A stretch of DNA of 34,349 nucleotides from Bacteroidota bacterium. Lineage in GTDB: Bacteria > Bacteroidota > Bacteroidia > 2-12-FULL-35-15. Of the stretch, positions 24,785-33,076 are shown piece by piece. The stretch is taken from contig SXIH01000051.1 of NCBI GenBank assembly GCA_005772895.1, positions 1 to 34,349 of the forward strand, read 5' to 3'. Both the position numbers and the translations under genes were made by a program. A model generated the notes under the pieces. It searched no databases and was not told the origin of the DNA. It saw nothing but the letters and a program-made list of their open reading frames with translations. Numbering within the stretch: the first letter of the stretch is position 1; the number at the start of each line of letters is the position of its first letter.

Positions 24785-25696
24785 ATGAAAAATAAATTAG
24801 TACTCCTTTTTATTATTTGTACACCATTTTTTATTCGCGCTGAAACAGATTCAACTGCAATTGAAATGGATTCTGCAGCACTTGAAAATGCAATAATGCA
24901 TATTGATAGTGTTGTTAATTCTTTGGATTATAAATCCGGAAAAATTCTTTTAAAAACCGACTTAGCTACAATTGATGTTCCTAAAGGCTTTTTGTTTTTA
25001 GAAGGGAAAGATGCACGATATATTTTAGAAGAAGTTTGGGGAAATCCTGAAGACACAGATATTCTTGGAATTCTTGTTCCCGAAGGAGTGAATATGTTAG
25101 CGGCAGAATCATGGGCAATTGTTTATACTTACGAAGAAGATGGTCACGTAGAAGATGATGATGCGGAAGATTACGACTACAATGAATTGTTAGAAGAAAT
25201 GAAAACACAAACTGTTGATGCAAGTGTAGAAAGGGTTAAATTGGGATACGAAGCAATTTCTTTAGTGGGATGGGCTAAAGCACCTTTTTATGATCAAGCA
25301 ACTCACAAATTACATTGGGCTAAAGAATTAAAATTTGGTGATGATTCAATAACTACTTTGAATTATAATATTCGGATGTTAGGAAGAAAAGGAGTTTTGG
25401 TGATGAACATTGTTTCCGGCATGGATAATATTAAAACAGTTGAAACAAAAATTGATGCAATTTTAGCAAGTACAAATTTTAATACAGGAAGTCGTTACGA
25501 AGATTTTGATTCCAGTATAGATAAAGTTGCCGAATATGGAATTGGTGGTTTGATTGCAGGAGGTATTTTAGCAAAAACAGGAGTGCTGGCAAAAATTGGA
25601 ATCTTTTTAGTAAAAGGATGGAAGATTATAGCAATTGCTGTTGTTGGATTAATTGCAGCATTTAAAAATAAAATTTTCAAAAAGAAAGTCGAATAA
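24785..25696 (+). CDS. DUF2167 domain membrane protein
   Basis: A 303-residue envelope protein. Signal peptide (about 1-19, ending IRA). The DUF2167 domain covers about 45-240: SGKILLKTDLATIDVPKGF, FLEGKDARYILEEVWGNP, DILGILVPEG, SWAIVYTYEEDGHVEDDDAEDY, and VGWAKAPFYDQATHKLHWAKE. C-terminal hydrophobic segments (about 250-270 and 275-292) end in a basic KNKIFKKKVE tail, placing the bulk of the protein outside the cytoplasm and anchored at its C-terminus. The biochemical role of the family is unknown. It probably forms an operon with the carbonic anhydrase gene, which starts 2 bases after its stop. Confidence 0.9.
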   Translation: MKNKLVLLFIICTPFFIRAETDSTAIEMDSAALENAIMHIDSVVNSLDYKSGKILLKTDLATIDVPKGFLFLEGKDARYILEEVWGNPEDTDILGILVPEGVNMLAAESWAIVYTYEEDGHVEDDDAEDYDYNELLEEMKTQTVDASVERVKLGYEAISLVGWAKAPFYDQATHKLHWAKELKFGDDSITTLNYNIRMLGRKGVLVMNIVSGMDNIKTVETKIDAILASTNFNTGSRYEDFDSSIDKVAEYGIGGLIAGGILAKTGVLAKIGIFLVKGWKIIAIAVVGLIAAFKNKIFKKKVE

Positions 25697-25698
25697 TT

Positions 25699-26220
25699 AT
25701 GGCACTTATAAAACCGGTAAAAGGGGTTCATCCAAAGTTTGGGGAAGATTGTTACTTAGCAGAAAACGCAACCATTGTTGGTGATGTAATAATGGGTAGT
25801 CAATGTAGCATTTGGTTCAATGCTGTTGTACGTGGTGATGTGAATTCCATTCGTATGGGAAACAAAGTGAATGTACAAGATGGAGCAGTAATTCATTGTA
25901 CTTACGAAAAAACAAAAACAGTTATTGGTAACAATGTTTCAATTGGACACAATGCGTTGGTTCATGGTTGTACGGTTCATGATAATGTATTGATTGGGAT
26001 GGGGGCAATAGTTATGGATAATTGTGAAATTGGAAGTAATACAATTATTGCTGCTGGTGCTGTTGTACTGGAAAATACAAAAGTGGAATCAGGAGTTATT
26101 TATGCTGGCGTTCCTGCTAAAAAAGTAAAAGACATCAATCAGGAATTAATCAAAGGAGAAATTAATCGTATAGCAGACAATTATATAATGTATAGTGGTT
26201 GGTTTAAGGAGGAGAAGTAA
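25699..26220 (+). CDS. Gamma-carbonic anhydrase family protein
   Basis: A 173-residue left-handed beta-helix (hexapeptide repeat) protein, YrdA/PaaY/Cam type. The repeats run from NATIVGDVIMG to NTIIAAGAVVLEN. Three His at 66 (VIHCTYE), 84 and 89 (GHNALVHG) match the zinc ligands of gamma-carbonic anhydrases. WFNAVVRGDVNSIRMG carries the conserved Arg and Asp of the trimer. It may hydrate CO2 or act as an acyltransferase-like protein of the same fold; activity in this branch is often unproven. The start lies 2 bases after the DUF2167 stop, so translation may be coupled. Confidence 0.93.
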   Translation: MALIKPVKGVHPKFGEDCYLAENATIVGDVIMGSQCSIWFNAVVRGDVNSIRMGNKVNVQDGAVIHCTYEKTKTVIGNNVSIGHNALVHGCTVHDNVLIGMGAIVMDNCEIGSNTIIAAGAVVLENTKVESGVIYAGVPAKKVKDINQELIKGEINRIADNYIMYSGWFKEEK

Positions 26221-26279
26221 CCTTTTAAAAAAGTAAACGTTCAAGCACACACATCTCGCTACTATTTTATTCCAAATAC

Positions 26280-27494
26280 ATGCAAAATTTTTACTTCACT
26301 TTAGTTGCATTTTTATTTTTTGCGATTGATTGTTTTTCTCAGGGCGTGTGGACTCAAAAGACTGATTATGCAGGGGGCAACACTAATTATGCTGTTGGTT
26401 TTTCTATAGGAACCAAAGGTTATATAGGAACGGGAAGAGATTCTACCTTTGCTACAACCAATAGTTTTTGGGAATATGATCCTGCTGGAGATAGCTGGAT
26501 GCAAAGAGCAGATTTTGGCGGAGTTGCAAGAGGCGGTGCCGTTGGGTTTTCAATTGGAAGTAAAGGTTATATTGGAACAGGAGTGACCAGCAGTTCTGTT
26601 TTTCTGAATGACTTTTGGGAATATGATCCGGGTTTGAATAGCTGGACACCTAGAGCAAACTTTGCAGGAACTCCACGTCATTATGCTACTGGATTTTCTA
26701 TTGGTAGTAAAGGATATATTGGAACAGGGGATACAACTGCCAGTTCAGATTATGTGAAAGATTTTTGGGAGTATGATCCAATAGGTGATACCTGGACACC
26801 AATAGCATTATTTCCAGGTTTAGGAAGAGGGCCCGCAGTAGGTTTTTCAATTGGTACAAAAGGATATTTTGGAACAGGAAATGATGAGATTTCTGATTTA
26901 CCATCAAGAGATTTTTGGGAATACGATCCAGCAAGTAATTCCTGGACACAAAAAGCAAATATTCCTATGGGGAAATGTGCTGCAACAGGATTTTCGCTTG
27001 GCGGGAAAGGATATATAGGAACAGGAGTGGATAGTATTCCACCAATGTTTTTAATGTCAATAGATTTTTGGGAGTACGATCCATTATTTAATACATGGAC
27101 ACAAAAAACAGATTTTGGAGGAACAGCAAGAAAACACGCAGTTGCATTTGCAATTGGAACAAAAGGATATTTAGGAACAGGATATGGAACAAAAGATTTT
27201 TGGGAATTCGATCCGAATGGAGTTGGAATAAACGAATTGAAAGAAGAGATTTCTGTATCTGTTTATCCTAATCCGATGATAGAAAGTTCAACTATTCAAA
27301 CAACGTTTTCCTCAAACAAAAAAACACTCCTTCAATTCGAGTTATATGATCTAACGGGAAAAAAAGTCAGAAGTGTTGTGTTAGAAAATTCTGATTATAA
27401 ATTGAATAGAAATCAACTTTCTTCCGGAACATATATTTATAATGTGTTATCTGAAAATAAAATGATTTCAAAAGGAAAATTAATAATTCAATAA
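26280..27494 (+). CDS. Secreted six-bladed kelch propeller protein with T9SS sorting domain
   Basis: A 404-residue exported protein. Signal peptide 1-21 (ending CFSQ). Six kelch-like repeats of about 49 residues start at about 38, 87, 136, 186, 235 and 287, each with FSIGxKGYIGTG and FWEYDPxxxxW. The sixth ends at FWEFDPNG without its last strand; VWTQKTDY at 23-30 matches that missing strand, so the ring is probably closed by the N-terminus. A T9SS tail follows (about 325-404, VYPNPMIES, QLSSGTYIYNV). No catalytic residues are visible; probably a surface binding protein. The kelch repeats are also alike in DNA, suggesting recent internal duplication. Convergent with murI, 11 bases apart. Confidence 0.9.
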   Translation: MQNFYFTLVAFLFFAIDCFSQGVWTQKTDYAGGNTNYAVGFSIGTKGYIGTGRDSTFATTNSFWEYDPAGDSWMQRADFGGVARGGAVGFSIGSKGYIGTGVTSSSVFLNDFWEYDPGLNSWTPRANFAGTPRHYATGFSIGSKGYIGTGDTTASSDYVKDFWEYDPIGDTWTPIALFPGLGRGPAVGFSIGTKGYFGTGNDEISDLPSRDFWEYDPASNSWTQKANIPMGKCAATGFSLGGKGYIGTGVDSIPPMFLMSIDFWEYDPLFNTWTQKTDFGGTARKHAVAFAIGTKGYLGTGYGTKDFWEFDPNGVGINELKEEISVSVYPNPMIESSTIQTTFSSNKKTLLQFELYDLTGKKVRSVVLENSDYKLNRNQLSSGTYIYNVLSENKMISKGKLIIQ

Positions 27495-27505
27495 TTCTGA
27501 ATATC

Positions 27506-28330
27506 TCACAACTCCAAATGTTTTGATTTTACTTCTTTCCCATAAAACATACTAGCAGCTTTGTCAAAATTAATTGGTGAGTCCGTTGTGTAAAATTCAA
27601 TTGAATTTCCTTTCGTACATTTCTGTTTCATTTCTGGATGGCGGTTTAAATAATCTACTAGTCCGGCTGCAACAATTTCTCCTTGTGATAATAATGTGAT
27701 GTTAGCTGGCAAATGTTTTTTGATTTTATTAATCAGCAACGGATAATGCGTACATCCAAGAATAATAGTGTCAATATTTTTATCTTGTGAAAGTAAATTA
27801 TCTAAATGTTGTTTAATAAATACATCAGTTGCTTCATTTTCTATTTCGTTGTTCTCAACTATGGGAACCCACATCGGGCACGCTTCCTGGTGGACGGTAA
27901 TATTTGGATAAAATTTTTCAATCTCAATAGGGTAGGAGTTGGATGTAACTGTTCCTGTTGTTCCAAGAACTCCAACGTGCCCTGTTTTGCTTAATTTCCC
28001 AACCACTTCCGTAGTTGGACGAATTACTCCTAATACTCTTTTGTTGGGAGCAAGTGTTGGTAAATCTTTTTGCTGGATATTTCTCAATGCTTTTGCTGAT
28101 GCTGTGTTGCATGCTAATATTACTAGTTCGCAATCCATAGCGAATAGTTTTTTCACACATTCTAATGTGTATTCATAAACTGTTTCGAAAGAGCGCGGAC
28201 CATAAGGAGCACGAGCGTTATCTCCTAAATACAAATAATCGTATTGAGGCAATTGTTTAACAATTTCTTTTAAAATAGTTAATCCTCCGAAACCGGAATC
28301 AAATACGCCTATTGGTTTTTTTGTGCTCAA
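27506..28330 (-). CDS. murI: Glutamate racemase
   Basis: A cytoplasmic cofactor-independent racemase making D-glutamate for peptidoglycan. It has the family start IGVFDSGFGGLTIL, YLGDNARAPYGPRS, and the two catalytic Cys in LACNTASAKALR and IILGCTHYPLL. From the TTG at 28330 (MSTKKPIGVFDSG) it has 274 residues, a normal length. The frame can extend to a TTG at 28351, but that codon is the end of a TATATTTG promoter element, so 28330 is preferred; no ATG or GTG start exists. A terminator separates it from the ompH genes, so it is probably transcribed on its own. Confidence 0.94.
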   Translation of the reverse strand: MSTKKPIGVFDSGFGGLTILKEIVKQLPQYDYLYLGDNARAPYGPRSFETVYEYTLECVKKLFAMDCELVILACNTASAKALRNIQQKDLPTLAPNKRVLGVIRPTTEVVGKLSKTGHVGVLGTTGTVTSNSYPIEIEKFYPNITVHQEACPMWVPIVENNEIENEATDVFIKQHLDNLLSQDKNIDTIILGCTHYPLLINKIKKHLPANITLLSQGEIVAAGLVDYLNRHPEMKQKCTKGNSIEFYTTDSPINFDKAASMFYGKEVKSKHLEL

Positions 28331-28348
28331 AATAATTTGTTTGAGTTT

Positions 28349-28356
28349 CAAATATA
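28349..28356 (-). promoter_or_regulatory. Putative murI promoter -7 element
   Basis: The minus strand reads TATATTTG, a full consensus match, between the ompH terminator and murI. The predicted transcript start is near 28342, only about 12 bases before the TTG at 28330. Confidence 0.45.
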
Positions 28357-28361
28357 CAAAT

Positions 28362-28395
28362 AAAAAACCCCGAGTAATTTACCTCGGGGTTTTTT
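28362..28395 (-). terminator. Intrinsic terminator of the ompH gene pair
   Basis: AAAAAACCCCGAG (28362-28374) and CTCGGGGTTTTTT (28383-28395) form a perfect 13-bp stem with an 8-nt loop and a T-run on the minus strand, 16 bases after the ompH stop. Confidence 0.9.
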
Positions 28396-28410
28396 CAAAT
28401 CAAAGTTTTA

Positions 28411-28944
28411 TTATTTTGTAGGAGCTTTAACCGGAGCAGTAATTCCTAATTTTTTCATTACTTGGTTAATAATGTCTTCTGTTGGCTCACTATACAAAAC
28501 CAAACCAGTGCTTGTGTCTAATACATATTTGTAACCACCTTCTTTTGCAACTTGATCAATTGCTTTTTTAGCTTTTTCGTAAACTGGTTTTGACAAATCA
28601 GCACTTTTCTTTTGGTAATCAGCTTGTGCTTGTTGTTGGAAATCGGTAATACGTTGGTTCAAATCGTTTAACTCTTTTTCTTTTGATTGCTTAACAATTG
28701 GAGCCATGTTTGGGCCATCTGTTTGAAATGCTTCATACTTTGTTTGCAATTCAGTTTGCATCGCAGTTATTTGTTGTTCCAATTGTTTTGCATAATCTTG
28801 AACAGCTTGTTGCGCTACTTTTGATTCAGGCATTAATGTAATTAATGAATCTAAGTTGATGTGAGCAACTTTTTGTGCTGAAGCTGTAAAAGAACTTACT
28901 ACTAACGCAACTCCTACAACAGCTATTTTGAAAATATTCTTCAT
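28411..28944 (-). CDS. OmpH/Skp family periplasmic chaperone (second copy)
   Basis: A 177-residue periplasmic chaperone for unfolded outer membrane proteins. Signal peptide 1-23 (ending FTASAQ), then KVAHINLDSLITLMPESK, a short beta strand leading into the long helical tentacles (about 45-125, rich in Q/K/E, DYAKQLEQQITAMQTEL), and the return KEGGYKYVLDTSTGLVLYSEP (about 135-155). The C-terminus ends APVKAPTK. It is a paralogue of the gene 48 bases upstream, and tandem ompH genes after bamA are usual in Bacteroidota. The pair is closed by the terminator at 28362. Confidence 0.93.
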   Translation of the reverse strand: MKNIFKIAVVGVALVVSSFTASAQKVAHINLDSLITLMPESKVAQQAVQDYAKQLEQQITAMQTELQTKYEAFQTDGPNMAPIVKQSKEKELNDLNQRITDFQQQAQADYQKKSADLSKPVYEKAKKAIDQVAKEGGYKYVLDTSTGLVLYSEPTEDIINQVMKKLGITAPVKAPTK

Positions 28945-28992
28945 AGTATTTATTTTTTGGTTTTTGATTGTTTTTAAATTTATAGATAATTA

Positions 28993-29553
28993 TTATTTTT
29001 TATTTGTTCCTCCTGTACCGGTTGTTCCTGTTTTGCTTCCACCTTTATATCCTAATTGAGTTAAAACGTCATCGCTTTTGTCCAATTTGGAACTTGCATA
29101 CAGCATTGTTATATCGCTTGCTTTGTCAAAAATAATAGAATAAGCTCCTTTTTCTGCAACAGCTTTAACTGCATTGTAAACTTTATCCTGAATTGGTTTT
29201 ACTAATTCCTGACGTTTTTTAAATAATTCTCCATCCACACCAAAACGTTGTTTTTGTAAATCTTTTGCATCTTTTTCTTTTGCAATGATATCTGCTTCAC
29301 GTTTCTTTTTCATATCATCGGTAAGCAAAATTTGTTCCGCTTGATATGCTTTGTACATTTTATCTATTTCAGCATACTTTGCTTCAATTTCTTTTTGCCA
29401 TTGGATAGAAATTTTATCAAGTTCAGCTTGTGCTGCTTTATACTCAGGAATTTGTCCTAAAATATATTCGGTGTCAACGTAAGCAAATTTTTGTGCAAAT
29501 GTTGCAACCGATGTTGCAATCAAAATGCTGAATGTTAAAATTAGTTTCTTCAT
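28993..29553 (-). CDS. OmpH/Skp family periplasmic chaperone (first copy)
   Basis: A 186-residue Skp-like chaperone. Signal peptide 1-20 (ending ATFAQ), then KFAYVDTEYILGQIPEYKAAQ, a long charged helical hairpin (about 40-125, KEIEAKYAEIDKMYKAYQAE, KKREADIIAKEKDAKD), and KGAYSIIFDKASDITMLYA (about 135-153). A Gly/Thr-rich tail (SKTGTTGTGGTNKK) is a low-complexity extension not shared by its partner. It lies 54 bases downstream of bamA, whose product it should serve by delivering barrel precursors. A promoter-like TTG-N19-TAAATTCG lies across the bamA end, so it may also be transcribed apart from bamA. Confidence 0.93.
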   Translation of the reverse strand: MKKLILTFSILIATSVATFAQKFAYVDTEYILGQIPEYKAAQAELDKISIQWQKEIEAKYAEIDKMYKAYQAEQILLTDDMKKKREADIIAKEKDAKDLQKQRFGVDGELFKKRQELVKPIQDKVYNAVKAVAEKGAYSIIFDKASDITMLYASSKLDKSDDVLTQLGYKGGSKTGTTGTGGTNKK

Positions 29554-29591
29554 TTTATTATCCTGGTTAACAATTCTCCCGAATGACGGTG

Positions 29592-29621
29592 CGAATTTAG
29601 TGATTTATTATAATTCTCCAA
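29592..29621 (-). promoter_or_regulatory. Possible internal promoter for the ompH pair
   Basis: The minus strand reads TTG (29621-29619), 19 nt, then TAAATTCG (29599-29592), close to the Bacteroidota pattern with C for T in the -7 word. The -33 part lies inside the last bamA codons. The predicted leader is about 33 nt. Confidence 0.3.
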
Positions 29622-32172
29622 TAGATGCCCCAATTGTAAAGTGGAATTGCCCTTTTTGCATTCCCCGGTTAGTTGGTACATCATCCAATCTCCAGCCATA
29701 ATCAAAGCCCAACAATCCAAACATTGGTAAAAACACTCTTACCCCAACTCCAGTTGAACGATATACATTAAATGGGTTAAATTCTTTTGCTTTACCCCAT
29801 GAATTTCCTGCTTCTGCAAACCCAAGCACATAAATAGTTGCTTGTGGGTTTAAGGTAACAGGGAAACGTAATTCAGCTGAATATTTTGTAATAAAAGCTG
29901 CTCCTGTTCTTGGAGATAACGATTGATCATCATATCCTCGTAAAGCTATAATTTCTCGTCCATCCAAAGCAAATCCGGTTAATCCACTACCGCCTAAGTA
30001 AAAGCGTTCAAAAGGTGAAATTCCTACTTTGTTATTATAAGAAGTAAGGAATCCAAACCCTGCTGATGTTTTCAGAACCAAATTGCGTGCCTCTTTTCCA
30101 TCTGCCCCGCGTTTGTTCGTTATTGGCGTATAGAAAGTTGTTGTGAATTTATACTTTTGGTACTCTACAAATTTATAACGTTGCTGATCTGTCAACTCCG
30201 GGTCAGCATAATCAATATTATTGAACAATGAATAAGGCGGAGTAAATTGTCCGGTTAAAGCAATAGACGAACCTCGTGTTTCAAAAATTGGTTTGTCAAC
30301 GTTGTTACGTTGAATGGATGCTTTGTAATAAATATTGTTTGAATATCCTTTGCTGAAAGAAAAAATCGAATTAAAATTATTCAACGTATAATACTGATAA
30401 TTTAATTCCTGATACAAAGTAAAATAATCATCCGGCTTTTTTAAACGTTTTCCTAAACCAACTGAAACACCAAAAATATCTAGGGACTGTCGTAAAGGGT
30501 TTTCAATTCTTTCTCCTGTAGTAGCATCAATTGCAGTTTTCTTTTGTCCGTTAGTTTGAACTGAATAATATGCTGTTACACTTAAAGAGTTTGGTTTTTT
30601 CCCGCCAAGCCAAGGCTCGGTGAATGAAATATTATAAGATTGAAAATATAAACCATTGGATTGAGCACGAACACTCAAGCGTTGTCCGTCACCCGAAGGC
30701 AAAGGTCGCCAAGCATTTTTTTTGAAAAAGTTTCTTCCCGAAAAATTATTAAAAGAAACACCCAAAGTTCCAACAACACGTCCACCGCCATATCCACCGG
30801 ATAACTCAATTTGGTCGGAAGGTTTTTCTTCTACCGTATATTCAATATCAACTGTTCCTGTCGCCTGATTTGGTGTAGGCGTTACGTTCATTTTCTCAGG
30901 ATCAAAATATCCTAATTGAGAAAGCTCCCGCTGTGAACGGATAACATCCGATCTTCTGAATAATTGTCCGGGTTTGGTTCTAATCTCACGTAAAATTACA
31001 CGGTCGTTTGTTTTTGAATTTCCTACAATTGTTACTTTGTTAATAGTAGCTTGCTTCCCTTCATAGATTCGCATTTCTAAATCGATAGAATCGCCCGACA
31101 CCATTGTTTCAATCGGGGTCACATTAAAAAACAAATAACCTTCATCCATGTATAATGAACTGATATCATTCCCATTCGGATTCATAAATAATTTTTGTTC
31201 TAATTCTGCCTGATCATAAACATCGCCTTTTTTAATTCCGAATACTTCAGCCAATGTTTTAGCAGTGTACTTACTATTTCCAACCCAATTTACATTTCGG
31301 AAATAATATTTGTTTCCTTCGTTCACCACAATGTCGATACTGATTCGTTTTGTTGAACCGGGAGTTCTATAAACAGAGTCTCTTACAATTTTAGCATCTC
31401 TGAATCCTTTTTCATTGTACTTTGCGATAAGTGCTTTTTTATCTTTTTCGTAATTGTCTTCATCAAATTTTCCTGAGTTGAAAGGGTTCCACCAGAATCT
31501 GCGTTTTGTTTCATCAAATGTTCTGCGAAGTTTCCACATTTTTATACTTGTGGTTCCAATAAGATTAATGTCTTTGATGCGGATCATTTTACCTTTATCA
31601 ATGCTAATAGCAAGTATCACCACATTTTCCGCTTTCTCAACTTTTTCTTGTTTGATGTTAACTTTAACATCCATGTTCCCTTTCACAACAAAAAACTCTT
31701 TGATCTTAGAAGCAGTAGAGGCAACTAATCTGTCTGTCACAACAACACCTTTGTATAATTTAATTTTTTCACGAATATCATCGGCTTCACTTTTTGTAAC
31801 TCCTTTCAGGGAAAATTTTAAAAGTCGCGGACGTTCAACTACAGTAATTGTAACAAAAACTTTATCGTCCTGAACCCGTCCTGTAATTTTTATGTCTTCA
31901 AATAATCCTTGTTTCCAAAGATTAGAAATGGCAGTAGAAAATTTTTCTCCGGGAACGGTTACTTTTTCATCGAGTGCTAATCCGGAAAGTAAAACAAGAA
32001 CTCCTTGATCTAAATGTTCGGCACCTACAATACGTACCCCTCCGATTTTATATTCTTTTGGAACAGAAAAATCAGTTTCGGTTGAATCGCCACCTAATTT
32101 AATTACCTCCTGCGCATTTGTTGTAAAAGCAACTAATATAAAAAGGAAAAATATTTTTATTTTTTTGTACAT
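29608..32172 (-). CDS. bamA: Outer membrane protein assembly factor BamA
   Basis: An 854-residue Omp85-family insertase that folds beta-barrels into the outer membrane. Signal peptide 1-20 (ending TTNAQ). Five POTRA domains follow (about 42-460), for instance YKIGGVRIVGAEHLDQGVL, MIRIKDINLIGTTSIKMWKL, YYFRNVNWVGNSKYTAKTLA and ATINKVTIVGNSKTNDRVI. The barrel runs from about 475 to the end: IELSGGYGGGRVVGTLGV opens it, and GVGVRVFLPMFGLLGFDYGW near residue 810 is the conserved Omp85 end region. The C-terminal HFTIGASIGEL lacks the usual final aromatic residue. The uppS stop is one base upstream of its ATG, so they are translationally linked. Confidence 0.96.
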   Translation of the reverse strand: MYKKIKIFFLFILVAFTTNAQEVIKLGGDSTETDFSVPKEYKIGGVRIVGAEHLDQGVLVLLSGLALDEKVTVPGEKFSTAISNLWKQGLFEDIKITGRVQDDKVFVTITVVERPRLLKFSLKGVTKSEADDIREKIKLYKGVVVTDRLVASTASKIKEFFVVKGNMDVKVNIKQEKVEKAENVVILAISIDKGKMIRIKDINLIGTTSIKMWKLRRTFDETKRRFWWNPFNSGKFDEDNYEKDKKALIAKYNEKGFRDAKIVRDSVYRTPGSTKRISIDIVVNEGNKYYFRNVNWVGNSKYTAKTLAEVFGIKKGDVYDQAELEQKLFMNPNGNDISSLYMDEGYLFFNVTPIETMVSGDSIDLEMRIYEGKQATINKVTIVGNSKTNDRVILREIRTKPGQLFRRSDVIRSQRELSQLGYFDPEKMNVTPTPNQATGTVDIEYTVEEKPSDQIELSGGYGGGRVVGTLGVSFNNFSGRNFFKKNAWRPLPSGDGQRLSVRAQSNGLYFQSYNISFTEPWLGGKKPNSLSVTAYYSVQTNGQKKTAIDATTGERIENPLRQSLDIFGVSVGLGKRLKKPDDYFTLYQELNYQYYTLNNFNSIFSFSKGYSNNIYYKASIQRNNVDKPIFETRGSSIALTGQFTPPYSLFNNIDYADPELTDQQRYKFVEYQKYKFTTTFYTPITNKRGADGKEARNLVLKTSAGFGFLTSYNNKVGISPFERFYLGGSGLTGFALDGREIIALRGYDDQSLSPRTGAAFITKYSAELRFPVTLNPQATIYVLGFAEAGNSWGKAKEFNPFNVYRSTGVGVRVFLPMFGLLGFDYGWRLDDVPTNRGMQKGQFHFTIGASIGEL

Positions 32173-32173
32173 A

Positions 32174-32917
32174 TTATGAAATTAATTGCTCGCTCGTTTT
32201 CCCAAATCTGCGCTCACGGTTTTGATAATCTACTATTGCTTCGTATAAATCGTTTTTTCTAAAATCCGGCCAAAGTTTATCTGTAAAATATAATTCAGAG
32301 TATGCCAGCTGCCATAATAGAAAGTTGCTGATTCGGTGTTCGCCACTTGTACGTATCATTAATTCAGGCTCCGGCATATCGGCAGTGCATAAATTTGCAT
32401 TGATAATTTCTTCTGTAATTTCAGAAGCCGCTAATTTTTTATTTTCTATTTGTTCTGCAATTTGTTTCACTGCATTTGTTATTTCCCAACGAGAACTATA
32501 ACTCAAAGCAAGAACTAAAGTAGTGCGTGTATTGTTTTTTGTATTTTCAATAGCTTCTTGCAATTCATGATAACAATCATCAGGCAAACTTTTTAAATCC
32601 CCAATTGCTTGTAAGCGAATTTTATTTTCATTCAAAGTTTTTGTTTCTGCACTTATGGTATGAACTAACAATTGCATCAAAGCAATTACTTCTTCCTGCG
32701 GACGATTCCAATTTTCTGTGGAAAAAGCATAAAGTGTCAAATATTTTACTCCCAATTCAGCACAAGCTTCAACTGCTTCACGAACAGATTTAACACCATT
32801 CTCATGTCCAAAGATACGCTGCTCTCCTTGTTGTTTAGCCCAACGCCCATTGCCATCCATAATGATAGCTATGTGCTTAGGTAATTTTTCAAGATTTATT
32901 TTTTCTTTGAACTCCAT
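32174..32917 (-). CDS. uppS: Isoprenyl transferase (undecaprenyl diphosphate synthase)
   Basis: A 247-residue cis-prenyltransferase that builds the C55 lipid carrier from farnesyl and isopentenyl diphosphates, used for peptidoglycan and O-antigen. It contains [14 protein letters not shown] with the catalytic Asp21, [34 protein letters not shown], and the C-terminal [17 protein letters not shown] and [12 protein letters not shown] motifs. Length is normal. It is the first gene of a tight pair with bamA (one base apart). Dxs, encoded earlier in the window, provides the start of its precursor pathway. Confidence 0.96.
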   Translation of the reverse strand: MEFKEKINLEKLPKHIAIIMDGNGRWAKQQGEQRIFGHENGVKSVREAVEACAELGVKYLTLYAFSTENWNRPQEEVIALMQLLVHTISAETKTLNENKIRLQAIGDLKSLPDDCYHELQEAIENTKNNTRTTLVLALSYSSRWEITNAVKQIAEQIENKKLAASEITEEIINANLCTADMPEPELMIRTSGEHRISNFLLWQLAYSELYFTDKLWPDFRKNDLYEAIVDYQNRERRFGKTSEQLIS

Positions 32918-32943
32918 CTTAATTTGACTTGGTTTTCATTTGC

Positions 32944-32994
32944 GCTTTCGCAATTGAAAGCCTTAGTCTAATTTATCCCGAGGAAACTCGGGAT
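32944..32994. repeat. Two small palindromes upstream of uppS
   Basis: GCTTTC-GCAATT-GAAAGC (32944-32961) and ATCCCGAG-GAAA-CTCGGGAT (32975-32994, perfect 8-bp stem with a GAAA tetraloop). Both are words I recall as dispersed in Bacteroidota intergenic DNA. They lie between porG and uppS and would be in the uppS leader or the porG trailer. Confidence 0.6.
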
Positions 32995-33025
32995 CTGTTT
33001 TTAATAATCTATTGTCTTTCAAAAT

Positions 33026-33055
33026 AAAATCGTCCTGCGAAGGCAGAACGATTTT
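33026..33055 (-). terminator. Likely terminator of porG
   Basis: AAAATCGTCCTGC (33026-33038) and GCAGAACGATTTT (33043-33055) form a 13-bp stem with one C-A mismatch and a 4-nt loop, 21 bases after the porG stop. On the minus strand it ends in a modest T-rich stretch. Confidence 0.7.
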
Positions 33056-33076
33056 ACATACTGTTTTGTTACTTTT

